Source of the DNA: Micromonospora sp. ATCC 39149
GTDB lineage: Bacteria > Actinomycetota > Actinomycetes > Mycobacteriales > Micromonosporaceae
Direction: 5' to 3'
NCBI RefSeq assembly: GCF_000158815.1
Contig: NZ_GG657738.1
Span: 2,912,228-2,976,227 of the forward strand
DNA length: 64,000 nucleotides
Below the pieces are notes generated by a model, which saw only the letters and a program-made list of their open reading frames with translations, had not been told where the DNA came from and ran no database searches. Below, in pieces: positions 9,024 to 17,108 of this stretch. The number at the start of each line of letters is the position of its first letter. Position 1 is the first letter of the stretch. The position numbers were made by a program, and so were the translations under genes.

Positions 9024-9788
9024 TCATGTCGGGCAGGTGGCGGTATCCCGGCGGCCGGATACCGCCACCTGCCCGACATGAAGCAACTCGTACTCGACCT
9101 CGCCGTGCTCGGTGCCCTCGATCGGGTCGTCCCAGTCCAGGTGGAACGTGCGCACGTACCGCAGGCCAGCCTTCTCCATCACCCGGCGCGAGGCCGTGTT
9201 GACCGCCATCGTCTGCGCCCACACGCGGGCCAGGCCGAGGGTGGTGAACGCGTACCGGACCAGGGCCCGCGATCCCTCGGTGGCCAGCCCCCGCCCCCAC
9301 GCCGCCCGCCGCAGCCGGTACCCAAGCTCCGCCTGAGTCGCCACCACCGGTTGCGCCGCCACCGCCTCGGCCGTCGTTGGTTGCGCCGCCACTGGTTGCG
9401 CCGCCACTGGTTGCGCCGTCAGCGGCGGCGCCGCCGCTGCCGGCCCGGGCAGGGCTCCCGCCTCGGATCCCGCCGGGGCATCGAACCCGGACAGGGCTCC
9501 CGGGTTCAGGGCGAACCAGCCGAGGAACGCTCCCGTCGCCCGGTCGAGGGCAGCCCACCGGCCCAGCCCGGGGTGGCGGTCGTACCCGGCCAGCAGGCGG
9601 GGCAGCAGCTCGCCCCGGACCACGTCGGCCGGGGTGGGTCGGCCGCCGGTCAGATAGCGCATGACCTCCGGGTCCGAGTCCAGCTCCGTCAGGGCGTCGG
9701 CGTCCCCCTCCGTGAACCGCCGCAGCCGCATCCGCCCCGTCTCCAGCAGGACCACCCCGGCCCCGTCGACTCCCGTCACGCCCGTCAT
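9024..9788 (-). CDS. GNAT-family N-acetyltransferase with repeat-derived insert and C-terminus
   Basis: 254 residues of the RimJ/RimL-like acetyltransferase type: RMRLRRFTEGDADALTELDS at the N-terminus, then the acetyl-CoA site region ELGYRLRRAAWGRGLATEGS and AVNTASRRVMEKAGLRYV. Two oddities are seen. Between the central strands it has a ~45-residue Ala/Pro/Gln-rich insert with imperfect AAQPV pentapeptides, written by 15-base DNA repeats (9379-9423). The last ~17 residues (from GQVAVSGRR) and the stop codon lie inside the long palindrome 9025-9080, so the native end of the gene appears replaced by the repeat. Both lie outside the core fold, so the enzyme may still work. Substrate unknown. 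Start ATG 9788 lacks a clear ribosome site. Confidence 0.78.
   Translation of the reverse strand: MTGVTGVDGAGVVLLETGRMRLRRFTEGDADALTELDSDPEVMRYLTGGRPTPADVVRGELLPRLLAGYDRHPGLGRWAALDRATGAFLGWFALNPGALSGFDAPAGSEAGALPGPAAAAPPLTAQPVAAQPVAAQPTTAEAVAAQPVVATQAELGYRLRRAAWGRGLATEGSRALVRYAFTTLGLARVWAQTMAVNTASRRVMEKAGLRYVRTFHLDWDDPIEGTEHGEVEYELLHVGQVAVSGRRDTATCPT
9025..9080. repeat. Perfect long palindrome, type copy of a local repeat family
   Basis: Perfect 24-bp arms (9025-9048 and 9057-9080) with an eight-base centre; the arm begins CATGTCGGGCAGG and ends GTGGCGGTATCC. It sits between two convergent genes, 13 bases past the CGNR stop, and covers the last codons and stop of the acetyltransferase gene. 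In RNA it would fold into a very stable hairpin and probably terminates both transcripts. Related copies: 9920-9975, half copy 9880-9903, degenerate 4593-4650 and 57574-57635. Confidence 0.85.
9379..9423. repeat. 15-base tandem repeat inside the acetyltransferase gene
   Basis: GGTTGCGCCGCCACT stands at 9379-9393 and 9394-9408, with a third, partly changed unit at 9409-9423 and a related unit at 9349-9363. Because 15 is a multiple of three the array keeps frame and encodes the AAQPV-like pentapeptides of the insert. Confidence 0.8.
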
Positions 9789-9879
9789 GGGGGTGGATGA
9801 TGCCCCGCCCCGCCCGGCCGGTCGACCGCATATCGCGGCGGCGGCGACGGTCGGCCGTGCCGCCCCGTGCCTACGTCGC

Positions 9880-9975
9880 CATGTCGGCAACGTGGCGGTA
9901 TCCCCGTCGGGCTGAGCGCCATGCCGGCCAGGTGGCGGTATCCCAGCCGTCGGATACCGCCATATGGCCGGCATG
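9880..9975. repeat. Full plus half copy of the palindromic repeat
   Basis: A full palindrome (arms 9920-9943 and 9952-9975, two mismatches in 24) is preceded 40 bases earlier by a solitary left arm at 9880-9903; both left arms end GTGGCGGTATCC. This lies in the 278-base gap between the acetyltransferase start (9788) and the DUF397 stop (10067), in which no gene is seen; the remaining sequence there is GC-rich and otherwise featureless. The solitary arm points to duplication or deletion between copies. Confidence 0.75.
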
Positions 9976-10066
9976 AAGTCGATCAAGTGGCCGTAGCGCG
10001 CACCGCCAGACGATCCGCTCCCGGGTGGGCCGATCCGGGCCTCGGGCCCGAGCCCCGCCCGACCGG

Positions 10067-10249
10067 TCAGCGCGGGGGTGCCGCGACGAAGGCCCGCCAC
10101 GCGTACGGGTCGACAGTCAGCACGGGCCCCGACGGGTCCTTGCTGTCCCGCACCCCGACCACCCCGGGCAGATTCGTCGCCACCTCCACACACTGATCGT
10201 TCTGGCCGCTGCGACTGCTCTTGCGCCACCGGGCACCGATCAGCTCCAT
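10067..10249 (-). CDS. DUF397 domain protein
   Basis: 60 residues, the complete DUF397 fold: WRKSSRSGQNDQCVEVA, then VGVRDSKDPSGPVLTV and WRAFV. Such small proteins are typically co-encoded with XRE/DUF5753 regulators in Streptomyces and Micromonospora (whiJ/bldB-like systems), where the pair affects development or antibiotic production. Here it follows the broken XRE gene and overlaps its end by ten bases, so it is probably translationally coupled to it. A GGGCCTCGGGCCCGAG palindrome lies about 30 bases downstream. Confidence 0.88.
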   Translation of the reverse strand: MELIGARWRKSSRSGQNDQCVEVATNLPGVVGVRDSKDPSGPVLTVDPYAWRAFVAAPPR

Positions 10250-11051
10250 GACTCCGCCACTTCCCTCAGCAACTCGATGGACTCCTCAGGGGGCAACGCC
10301 GCGCCGAGGGTAACCTCCCACACCTGTTGGAGCCGAGACAGATCCGCGCGCTGGTCCAGTTCCTGGCCGCCGATCTGGCCACCGAGAAAGGCCAGCTCGG
10401 CTCCATCCTCAAGGGTCGCCAGGATGAACGGGCCGTTGAGCGCGGGGTGCTCCTCGGCGGAGGAGCGCACGACGTGCAGCCGGACGCGCGGGTGCTCGGT
10501 GACGATCCTGGCGAGGTGCGCCGCCTGGTCGCACATCACCTTGCGCCCACCGACCCGGCGTCGGAGGGGCGCCTCGTCCAACACGGCGACCACCTGCGGC
10601 GGACGGTCTCCGTAGAGGACGCGCTGACTCTCCATACGGTCGGTCAGTCGGCGCTCGACCTCGTCGGGCTCAAGGATGCCGCCCGCCTCGAAGACGGCGC
10701 GGGCGTACGCCTCGGTCTGGAAGAGGCCGGGCACGTGCAGCGGATCGAACCAGCGCAGCCGCGGGCCTGGTCCAGGATCGCCCGCCAGCCGCGCAGCCAG
10801 ACCTGGGCCTTGTCCAGGCTGACCAGCTCGGCGAGCATGCGACCGAAGAGCCCGCCGGTGTCGAGCGCCTCGTCGACCAGCTCCAGGTACTTCGGGGCGG
10901 GTGGCTGCTGGCCCAGCTCGACGGCGCTCACCAGTGACGGCGAGTAGTTGATCGCCTTCGCCAGCTCCTCCTGGCTCCAGCCCCGGCGCATCCGCGCCCT
11001 GCGCAGCTCCGCGACCAGGAAAGCCGCCGCCGTCATCCGCCCACCGGTCAT
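10240..11051 (-). pseudogene. XRE helix-turn-helix / DUF5753 regulator, split by a frame shift
   Basis: The HTH half is read in one frame from ATG 11051 (GGAGGG nine bases upstream): FLVAELRRARMRRGWSQEEL, then AINYSPSLVSAVELGQQPPA and, further on, LRGWRAILDQA. The DUF5753 half follows in another frame: LRWFDPLHVPGLFQTEAYA to the stop at 10240. The switch falls at about 10760-10772 and one missing base would explain it. Intact, the protein would have ~270 residues, normal for the family. Everything else about it, including the ten-base overlap with DUF397, looks functional, so this is either a very recent mutation or a single-base sequence error. Confidence 0.75.
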
Positions 11052-11308
11052 CAACAACCACCCTCCACCGTCACGGTGATCCACTCCGATGTGCCGCCAC
11101 CTGCGGCAACACCCGGAGCACCCCGGCTCCCACAACGGCCGGAGACACTTCCGAACGTAGCGGTGCGCTCACCAGACTGTGAAGGGCGGACGGCCAAAGT
11201 GGCCTATCCCCCGGCCCGGCGTCCGCCGGGGCCGCCCCGCTGCCCCGGCCGGGCGGCCCCACAGGGGGCGATGACGCAGATGACTCAGCTCCGTAGGGAG
11301 GCCGCTCC

Positions 11309-11650
11309 ATGCCCCGACCCGCGCGCAACCAACGAGCCGCACACCCGCCGACCCCGCAGCGCCGGCCGGAGGCGGCTCACACAGCGCTTCGGCCGCTCTG
11401 GCTGTGCCGGGCCTGCGCCGCGCCCTGGCCGTGCGCCTTCGCGCGGCTCACCCTCCGGCAGGAGTACGCGCACGACAGGATCGGGTTGCACGTCTACCTC
11501 TGCGCGGTGCTGCACGAGGCGACCGCCGACCTGTACCGGCTGCACCCGCACGACGGCCCCGACCCGCGATCCCTGTTCGACCGGTTCCTCGGCTGGGTAC
11601 GCGGCCCGGGTCCCGGCCCCGGCGGCGGCGACCACCCAGGGCCGGCGTGA
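11309..11650 (+). CDS. Small conserved protein with CRXCXXPWPC motif
   Basis: 113 residues. Centre: LWLCRACAAPWPCAFARLTL with a Cys triad (CRAC and PWPC), then RQEYAHDRIGLHVYLCAVLH and an acidic helical stretch ending DRFLGWVRG before a Gly/Pro-rich tail. Proteins of this look recur beside XRE/DUF397 genes in Micromonosporaceae and are sometimes labelled flavin reductase, for which nothing is visible here. The Cys residues could bind zinc. The ATG at 11309 has GGGAGG seven bases upstream. It is divergent from the broken XRE gene; the 257-base gap between them (11052-11308) must hold both promoters but shows no clear box. Function unknown. Confidence 0.7.
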   Translation: MPRPARNQRAAHPPTPQRRPEAAHTALRPLWLCRACAAPWPCAFARLTLRQEYAHDRIGLHVYLCAVLHEATADLYRLHPHDGPDPRSLFDRFLGWVRGPGPGPGGGDHPGPA

Positions 11651-11664
11651 CCCGGCACGTGGCG

Positions 11665-13065
11665 TCAGGGGTGGGTCATCCGGAGCAGGTCGAGGGCCTC
11701 GTCCAGTTGCTCGGCGGTGAGCCTGCCGTTGGCCACGTGCCCCCGGGCGATCACCACGTCCCGGATCGCCATCTCCTTGGCCAGCGCCTCCTTGGCGATG
11801 GAGGCGGCCTCGTCGTACCCGAGGTGGCGGTTGAGGGGGGTGACGATCGACGGCGAGCCTTCCGCGTACGCGAGACAGACGTCCGCGTTCGCGACCAGGC
11901 CGGCCACGCAGCGGTCGGCGAGCAGGCGGCTCGACGCGGCCAGCAGCCGGATCGACTCCAGCAGGTTGCGGGCCATCACCGGAAGCATCACGTTCAGCTC
12001 GAAGTCGCCCTGCGAGCCGGCGAACCCGACCGCCGCGTCGTTGCCGATCACCTGGGCGCAGACCTGCCGCACCGCCTCGGCGACCACCGGGTTGACCTTG
12101 CCCGGCATGATCGAGGAGCCGGGCTGGAGGTCCGGGATGCGCAGCTCGCGCAGGCCGGCGCGGGGGCCGGAGCCCATCCAGCGGATGTCGTTGGCGATCT
12201 TGTAGAGGCCGACGGCGATGGTACGGAGCTGCCCGGACGTCTCCACCAGCGCGTCCCGGGCGCCCTGCGCCTCGAAGTGGTTGCGCGCCTCGGTCAGGGG
12301 CAGCCCGGTGGACTCGCGCAGCCTGGCGATCACCGCCGCCGCGAAGCCGAGCTGGGTGTTGATCCCGGTGCCCACGGCGGTGCCACCCAGCGGCAGCTCG
12401 GCCAGCCGGGGCAGCGCGCCCTCCAGCCGCTCGACGCCGTAGCGGACCTGGGCGGCGTACCCGCCGAACTCCTGGCCGAGGGTGACGGGTGTGGCGTCCA
12501 TCAGGTGGGTGCGGCCGGCCTTGACCACGGTCTCGAACTCGGCCGACTTGGCCTCCAGCGCCTCGGCGAGGTGGGTCAGCGACGGGATCAGGTCCTCGAC
12601 GATGAACTGCGTCGCCGCCAGGTGGATGGACGACGGGAAGACGTCGTTGCTGGACTGCGAGGCGTTCACGTCGTCGTTCGGGTGCACGTCCCGACCCAGT
12701 TCCCGGCTGGCCAGGGTGGCGATGACCTCGTTGGTGTTCATGTTCGACGAGGTCCCCGAGCCGGTCTGGAACACGTCGATGGGAAACTGGTCGTCGTACC
12801 CGCCGTCGGCCACGTGGGCGGCGGCGGTGGCGATCGCGGCGGCCACCTCCGCGTCGATCACGCCCAGCTCGCCGTTGACCTGCGCCGCCGCGCCCTTGAT
12901 CTGGGCCAGGGCCTTGATCTGCGCCGGCTCGATGCCCCGGCCGGAGATCGGGAAGTTCTGCACCGCGCGCTGGGTCTGCGCCCGCCACAGCGCCTCGGCG
13001 GGCACCTCCACCTCGCCCATCGAGTCGCGTTCGATCCGGTAGCCCGCTGCCTCTGGAGTCGTCAC
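11665..13065 (-). CDS. fumC: Fumarate hydratase, class II
   Basis: 466 residues. Oxygen-stable, iron-free fumarase of the TCA cycle, interconverting fumarate and L-malate as a homotetramer. Visible are [51 protein letters not shown] and the superfamily signature [11 protein letters not shown] with the catalytic serine. The start is uncertain: GTG at 13065 gives the usual opening [17 protein letters not shown] with GGCAGG about nine bases upstream; an ATG at 13074 is also in frame. It is one of two unrelated fumarases in this window (see 30943-32610). No strong terminator was seen in the 14 bases before the convergent small gene. Confidence 0.93.
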   Translation of the reverse strand: MTTPEAAGYRIERDSMGEVEVPAEALWRAQTQRAVQNFPISGRGIEPAQIKALAQIKGAAAQVNGELGVIDAEVAAAIATAAAHVADGGYDDQFPIDVFQTGSGTSSNMNTNEVIATLASRELGRDVHPNDDVNASQSSNDVFPSSIHLAATQFIVEDLIPSLTHLAEALEAKSAEFETVVKAGRTHLMDATPVTLGQEFGGYAAQVRYGVERLEGALPRLAELPLGGTAVGTGINTQLGFAAAVIARLRESTGLPLTEARNHFEAQGARDALVETSGQLRTIAVGLYKIANDIRWMGSGPRAGLRELRIPDLQPGSSIMPGKVNPVVAEAVRQVCAQVIGNDAAVGFAGSQGDFELNVMLPVMARNLLESIRLLAASSRLLADRCVAGLVANADVCLAYAEGSPSIVTPLNRHLGYDEAASIAKEALAKEMAIRDVVIARGHVANGRLTAEQLDEALDLLRMTHP

Positions 13066-13205
13066 GCGTACCATCCTGCCCCGGCCGTCGCCGGCCCGCA
13101 GATAATCGCCCGCTCGGGTGGGTGGGCGGGCCGAAAGACGAAGGCGCGGAGACAGTCACGTAGTTAAGATCATGGAACCGTTGTCTCCCACCGAAGGGTC
13201 TCACC

Positions 13206-15626
13206 TTGCAGTTCAACGGGGGTTCCACCGGCGCCCTTCCCGGACGCCTCCGGCGCGCACCACGCCGGTTCCTCACCGCGGGCCTCGCCGGCCTGCTCGC
13301 CGGCGCGGGCGCGCTGGCTGTCACCACCGGGCCGGCCGCCGCCGGCGTGACCCAGTACGTCCTGCCGGCCAGTGTGAGCTACACCGACGCCCGGCAGCCC
13401 ACCCACGCCTTCCCCGCCACCGCCGCCGACGTTCCCGTCGGCACGTGGCAGGCCGACGGGGTGAAGCACACCTCCCGGGCCTACTTCACCTTCGACCTCA
13501 CCCCGTACCGGGGCAAGGAGATCATCACCGCCCAGATCGTCACCGGGGAGTCCGCGGTCGCCGACTGCACGAAGCCGCGCAAGCTGGAGCTGTGGCGCAC
13601 CGACACGCCGGCGGCCCCGCCCAGCTGGAACACCGCGCCGGCCGTACGCGAGAAGGTCGGCGACGTCGGCCCGACCGCGCCCTGCCCCGCCGGCTACCTG
13701 GAGCTGGGCGTCACCGAGGTGTTCCGGCAGGCCGTCGCCGACGGGCGCGACTCGCTCACCCTGATGGCCCGGATCGCCGGCAGCCACGAGCAGTACAAGC
13801 ACTTCGGGCGGCGGTTGAAGAAGCCGGGCGTCTCGCTGGAGGCGAACGCGGCTCCCGACGTACCGGGCAAGCTGAGCGTCGCGGGCCTGGCCTGCGCCGC
13901 CGGCCGGCTGATCGGCACCACCACCCCGGTCCTCTCCGCCGAGGTGACCGACCCGGACAAGCTGGAGCCGTACGCCGGGGACCAGGTGCGGGCCACCTTC
14001 GCCTGGTGGCCGGTCGACCGGCCCACCGAGCGCACCGAGTGGACCTCCTCCGCCTGGCACGCCCCGATGCTGGCCCAGTACACGGTCCCCGGCGGCCTGT
14101 TGGTCGACGGCGGCACGTACGCCTTCGCGGTCCGCGCCGCCGACGAGCACGCCAGTTCCGGCTGGTCGCCGGAGTGCCGCTTCACCGTCGACACGACCCG
14201 CCCACCCGCGCCCACGGTGGTTTCCACCGACTACCCGTCCGACAGGAGCTACCCCGGCCACGGCGGCCCGGGGATCGCCGGTGACTTCACCTTCACCAGC
14301 GCCGCCGACGACGTCGCCGGATTCTGGTACGGCCGCTCCGGCCTCACCATGTACGTCGCCGCCGGCCCCGGCGGCACCGCGACGGTCAGCTACGCCCCCG
14401 ACGAGTACGGCCCGGACTGGCTCAGCGTGCAGGCCGTGGACCGCACGGGCAACCGCTCGCCGCAGACCCGGTACGAGTTCTGGGTGCGCAACACCGCGCC
14501 GACGGTCACCGACGGTAACCCCGACGGCTGGCTCGGGCAGCCGCGCGAGTTCACCTTCGCGCCGAACATGACGGACGTGGTGGAGTACGTCTGGTCGCTC
14601 AACGACGGCACCGAGCGAACCGTGGCGGCGGACTCCGCCGGGGCGGCCACGGTGACGGTCACCCCGACGGAGGTCGACAACACGCTGCACGTGCGCAGCC
14701 GCACCCGCGACGGGGTGCTCTCCGGCGACGCCGGTTACGCGTTTTCCGTGCGCACCGCGCCGTTCGTCACCTCCGCGGACTGGCCGTTCGACGGGACGAC
14801 GGGCGCGCCGGCCGGCACCGAGGGCAGCTTCACCTTCACCCCGGCGATGGCCGACGTCACCGAGTACGTCTACGCGTTCGGCCGCGGCGGCCAGCGGACC
14901 GTCCAGGCGGGCGCCGACGGCAGCGCGACCGTCTCGTACACGCCGGCCGACGCGGGTTACCACACGATCGAGGTGTTCAGCCGGACCAGCGCCGGGGTGG
15001 AGTCGGACCGGGTCGGCCTGGCGTTCTCTCCCGCCTCGGTAGCGCCGACCGTGGCCTCCGAGGTGTACCCGCGCAACACGACCGGCGGCGGGCCGGGCGT
15101 GCCGGGCACCTTCACCTTCGCCCCGCACTCCTCGGTCACCGGCGTCACCTCGTACGTCTACCAGTTCCGGGGCGAGCCGGAGCGGACCGTGGCGGCGAGC
15201 CCGGACGGCACCGCCAGCGTCGAGTGGACGCCGTCGGCGTACGACAACGAGTACGGCGGCTGGGTGGAGGTGCAGGTGCGGGCCCGGACGGCCGCCGGAG
15301 TGACCACGGACGCGCAGTACTACTCGTTCCGGGTCGACCCGCAGAGCCCGCTGGTCACCTCGGACGTGTTCGGCTGGCAGGGCGGCGCCGTGGTCGGGCA
15401 GACCGGCGAGTTCGTGTTCACCGCCCAGTTGCCGGGCACCACGGAGTTCGTCTACGCGTTCGACGACGGCGCGGAGGCCATGGTGGCGGCGGGCGCGGAC
15501 GGCACGGCCCGGGTGAGCTGGGCGGCGGACTCGCCGTACGGCCACAGCCTCACCGTGCGCAGCCGCACCGCGTCGGGGGTCGTCTCCGGCCCCGCGTACT
15601 ACAACATCTTCATCGACCCGAGCTGA
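13206..15626 (+). CDS. Secreted protein with DNRLRE-like N-terminus and five ~90-residue repeats
   Basis: 806 residues. A twin-Arg-rich signal region (RRAPRRFLTAGLAGLLAGAG, cleavage after GPAAAG) precedes a DNRLRE-like beta domain (about 47-215; SRAYFTFDLTPYRG and LELWRTD are typical) and an Ig-like stretch. From about residue 330 to the end there are five related units, each opening like APTVASEVYPR and containing G-FTFTP, then VTEYVYAF-G-RTV, DG-ATV and VRSRT-GV. The protein should be cell-wall or extracellular; a structural or carbohydrate-binding role is a guess. TTG at 13206 is the start, supported by GAAGGG seven bases upstream. Transcript is closed by the hairpin at 15641-15678. DNRLRE proteins often accompany Rhs proteins in actinobacteria, and one lies 2.4 kb away. 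Confidence 0.78.
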   Translation: MQFNGGSTGALPGRLRRAPRRFLTAGLAGLLAGAGALAVTTGPAAAGVTQYVLPASVSYTDARQPTHAFPATAADVPVGTWQADGVKHTSRAYFTFDLTPYRGKEIITAQIVTGESAVADCTKPRKLELWRTDTPAAPPSWNTAPAVREKVGDVGPTAPCPAGYLELGVTEVFRQAVADGRDSLTLMARIAGSHEQYKHFGRRLKKPGVSLEANAAPDVPGKLSVAGLACAAGRLIGTTTPVLSAEVTDPDKLEPYAGDQVRATFAWWPVDRPTERTEWTSSAWHAPMLAQYTVPGGLLVDGGTYAFAVRAADEHASSGWSPECRFTVDTTRPPAPTVVSTDYPSDRSYPGHGGPGIAGDFTFTSAADDVAGFWYGRSGLTMYVAAGPGGTATVSYAPDEYGPDWLSVQAVDRTGNRSPQTRYEFWVRNTAPTVTDGNPDGWLGQPREFTFAPNMTDVVEYVWSLNDGTERTVAADSAGAATVTVTPTEVDNTLHVRSRTRDGVLSGDAGYAFSVRTAPFVTSADWPFDGTTGAPAGTEGSFTFTPAMADVTEYVYAFGRGGQRTVQAGADGSATVSYTPADAGYHTIEVFSRTSAGVESDRVGLAFSPASVAPTVASEVYPRNTTGGGPGVPGTFTFAPHSSVTGVTSYVYQFRGEPERTVAASPDGTASVEWTPSAYDNEYGGWVEVQVRARTAAGVTTDAQYYSFRVDPQSPLVTSDVFGWQGGAVVGQTGEFVFTAQLPGTTEFVYAFDDGAEAMVAAGADGTARVSWAADSPYGHSLTVRSRTASGVVSGPAYYNIFIDPS

Positions 15627-15640
15627 CCCACGCGGTACGC

Positions 15641-15678
15641 CGGAGGGGGCACCGGGCGCAGGCCCGGTGCCCCCTCCG
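15641..15678. terminator. Hairpin terminator after the repeat-protein gene
   Basis: A perfect 17-bp stem (15641-15657 with 15662-15678, arm CGGAGGGGGCACCGGGC) and a GCAG loop start 15 bases past the stop codon. It also faces the convergent small gene ending at 15738. Confidence 0.85.
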
Positions 15679-15737
15679 ACGTGCGCGGACGATCTTCGCG
15701 GCGGCCGGCGGTGAGCATCGGCTTTCCGGAACCAAAC

Positions 15738-16193
15738 CTACTTCTTTGAGACTGTCGAAACCCCATTCGACATGAGGGAGAACATCCGAGCAAACGCCTT
15801 CCGAACATCTGGATCACGGTCGAGTCGCTCCATCGACTCAAATCTCACGGGATCAACATCCACCGTGACGATCCCGCCGCGACCTCCACCATCCACGGTT
15901 GAAAACAACAGAAGGCATCGATAGGCCCGCACAGCACCTCCTCGCTCCTCGCGCAGCAGCGATTGGAGAATGACGAAGTCCTCCTTGACCTGACTGCGAA
16001 GCGCTTCCACCGAAGTCCATCGGGTAGCCCAACCCCGCCCCTCCGCCTCCAACTGAATCTCGATTAGAGCATCGAAGCTGATCCGACACACACGAAAGTC
16101 GGGGTCAGTAAGGTGAATAACAGGCATCAGGGATCCACTCTCCGCCATAGAAGTCGACGCGGATTGGCGCGCTCGGGTCAATTCGCCCGTCAT
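15738..16193 (-). CDS. Orphan protein of an Rhs-associated (immunity-type) array
   Basis: 151 residues, no recognised family. The body is alpha/beta: VIHLTDPDFRVCRISFDALI, WATRWTSVEALRSQVKEDFV, RAYRCLLLFSTVDGGGRGG, then VTVDVDPVRFESMERLDRD and an end ISTVSKK-like (GVSTVSKK). ATG 16193 directly follows the stop of the preceding small gene (TGAATG), so the two are probably coupled; ATGs at 16148 and 16127 are alternatives and the latter gives a more globular start. Base composition is less GC-rich than neighbours. Third gene of a minus-strand run 16874-16452, 16451-16194, 16193-15738 downstream of the Rhs locus. An immunity role is inferred from location and size only. Confidence 0.6.
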   Translation of the reverse strand: MTGELTRARQSASTSMAESGSLMPVIHLTDPDFRVCRISFDALIEIQLEAEGRGWATRWTSVEALRSQVKEDFVILQSLLREERGGAVRAYRCLLLFSTVDGGGRGGIVTVDVDPVRFESMERLDRDPDVRKAFARMFSLMSNGVSTVSKK

Positions 16194-16451
16194 TCACCCT
16201 TCGTTGGAGTTCATCCAGGCGGTGATGCCCCCGAGGATCCTCCCGTCACGAGAGAAAGAACCCATCGCCGCTTGCCGGATTGTAACCCCATCCAACAGTT
16301 CGTTGTTGCTCAACTCCTCGCGGCACCACTGCGACGCCGGATCCCGAGACGACAAGATCAAGAGCGGTCCGACAGAGCCTGGGCCGCCCACACGCGCTAC
16401 GGCCCACCCGCTGCCACACCTCAGATACATTGGCACGCCACAATCAGGCAA
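16194..16451 (-). CDS. Small orphan protein of the Rhs-associated array
   Basis: About 85 residues, unrecognised: VPMYLRCGSGWAVARVGGPG, then LLILSSRDPASQWCREELSN and MGSFSRDGRILGGITAWMN. The frame begins at TTG 16451 immediately after the stop of the preceding gene (TGATTG); internal GTG and ATG codons a few residues in are alternative starts. Its end abuts the next ATG (TGAATG). A segment encoding ARVGGPGSVGPLLI recurs, frame-shifted, at 17138-17185, which shows the gene has a decayed relative close by and supports that it is a real coding unit. Confidence 0.5.
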   Translation of the reverse strand: MPDCGVPMYLRCGSGWAVARVGGPGSVGPLLILSSRDPASQWCREELSNNELLDGVTIRQAAMGSFSRDGRILGGITAWMNSNEG

Positions 16452-16874
16452 TCAGTCGACTCTCTCAAGTCTCCGCACAACACCCTCCATCTCATGCCAT
16501 TCGTAACCCGTTCGCAAGAAGAATTCACGACGACCAAGGCCCGAAGTTACTAGTTCCGCCAGCAAAAGCCAGCGGCCAGCCCAGGCGGCAGGAAGAGTTA
16601 TCAGAACCTCACCTCCAGGGTCACCCCCGTGGCATGCCATTGGTTTACCAGCGACGTCGCGATCACTTCCAATGATTGGCTCCTGGAAGTCAATTCGGAC
16701 TCGCGCGGCACAGTCCACCTTAGCTCGAACTGACCTCAGTGCAGCAATTAACCGTTCGAGATCATCGGCCGCCACTCCCAACTCACGCAGGCGCAGCTCA
16801 TCGAAATTGGTCGCCTGGTATGTAACTTGAAAAGCTATCTCAAACTGGCTACCAGTAAGCACGATCGATCGCAT
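16452..16874 (-). CDS. Orphan protein of the Rhs-associated array
   Basis: 140 residues, unrecognised. FEIAFQVTYQATNFDELRLR, ELGVAADDLERLIAALRSVR, then VRIDFQEPIIGSDRDVAGKP and LITLPAAWAGRWLLLAELVT. The regular helix/strand alternation and non-shadow codon use suggest a real soluble protein. ATG 16874 stands 12 bases after the stop of a small toxin-tip-like fragment (16887) with GGGCGGA before it, the usual spacing of toxin and immunity genes. An immunity function is therefore a reasonable guess for this gene, but no motif supports a specific toxin class. Confidence 0.6.
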   Translation of the reverse strand: MRSIVLTGSQFEIAFQVTYQATNFDELRLRELGVAADDLERLIAALRSVRAKVDCAARVRIDFQEPIIGSDRDVAGKPMACHGGDPGGEVLITLPAAWAGRWLLLAELVTSGLGRREFFLRTGYEWHEMEGVVRRLERVD

Positions 16875-16886
16875 AAGATCCGCCCG

Positions 16887-17108
16887 TCACTTCAGGATGT
16901 TTTCGAACCAGTCTTCCCCGCCCCTGGGAGTAAAGACTGTTCCAGCATCGCCGCCCTCGATGACAACAGCTCCCTTGTCGGGCTTCGCCCAGCAGCCCAA
17001 ACACCTCCGACGCCCCAGCCACGACGAGGCGCCACCACCCGCCAAGCGCCTCCGCAGCAGCCCCGCACGCCAAAGCAGTAAGCCAGCCGGACCAAGGCCC
17101 TCGACCAA
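16887..17108 (-). pseudogene. Remnant of a polymorphic-toxin C-terminal tip
   Basis: A short open stretch ends in KPDKGAVVIEGGDAGTVF, then TPRGGEDWFENILK and stop, which looks like the end of a secreted toxin tip; the N-terminal 35 residues are Leu/Arg/Gly-rich and doubtful. The frame is closed by a TGA five codons upstream of its first start-like TTG, so there is no export domain in front of it. Position, 12 bases upstream of the gene at 16874, is that of a toxin tip before its immunity gene. Read as debris of a displaced toxin module; the evidence is weak for the first half. Confidence 0.4.

Noticed and set aside
13170..15545. Long open frame (~790 codons) antisense to the repeat protein
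   Set aside because: Composition is Gly/Arg/Ala/His-rich without any motif, and it mirrors a gene with signal peptide, ribosome site and protein repeats; a GC-rich shadow.
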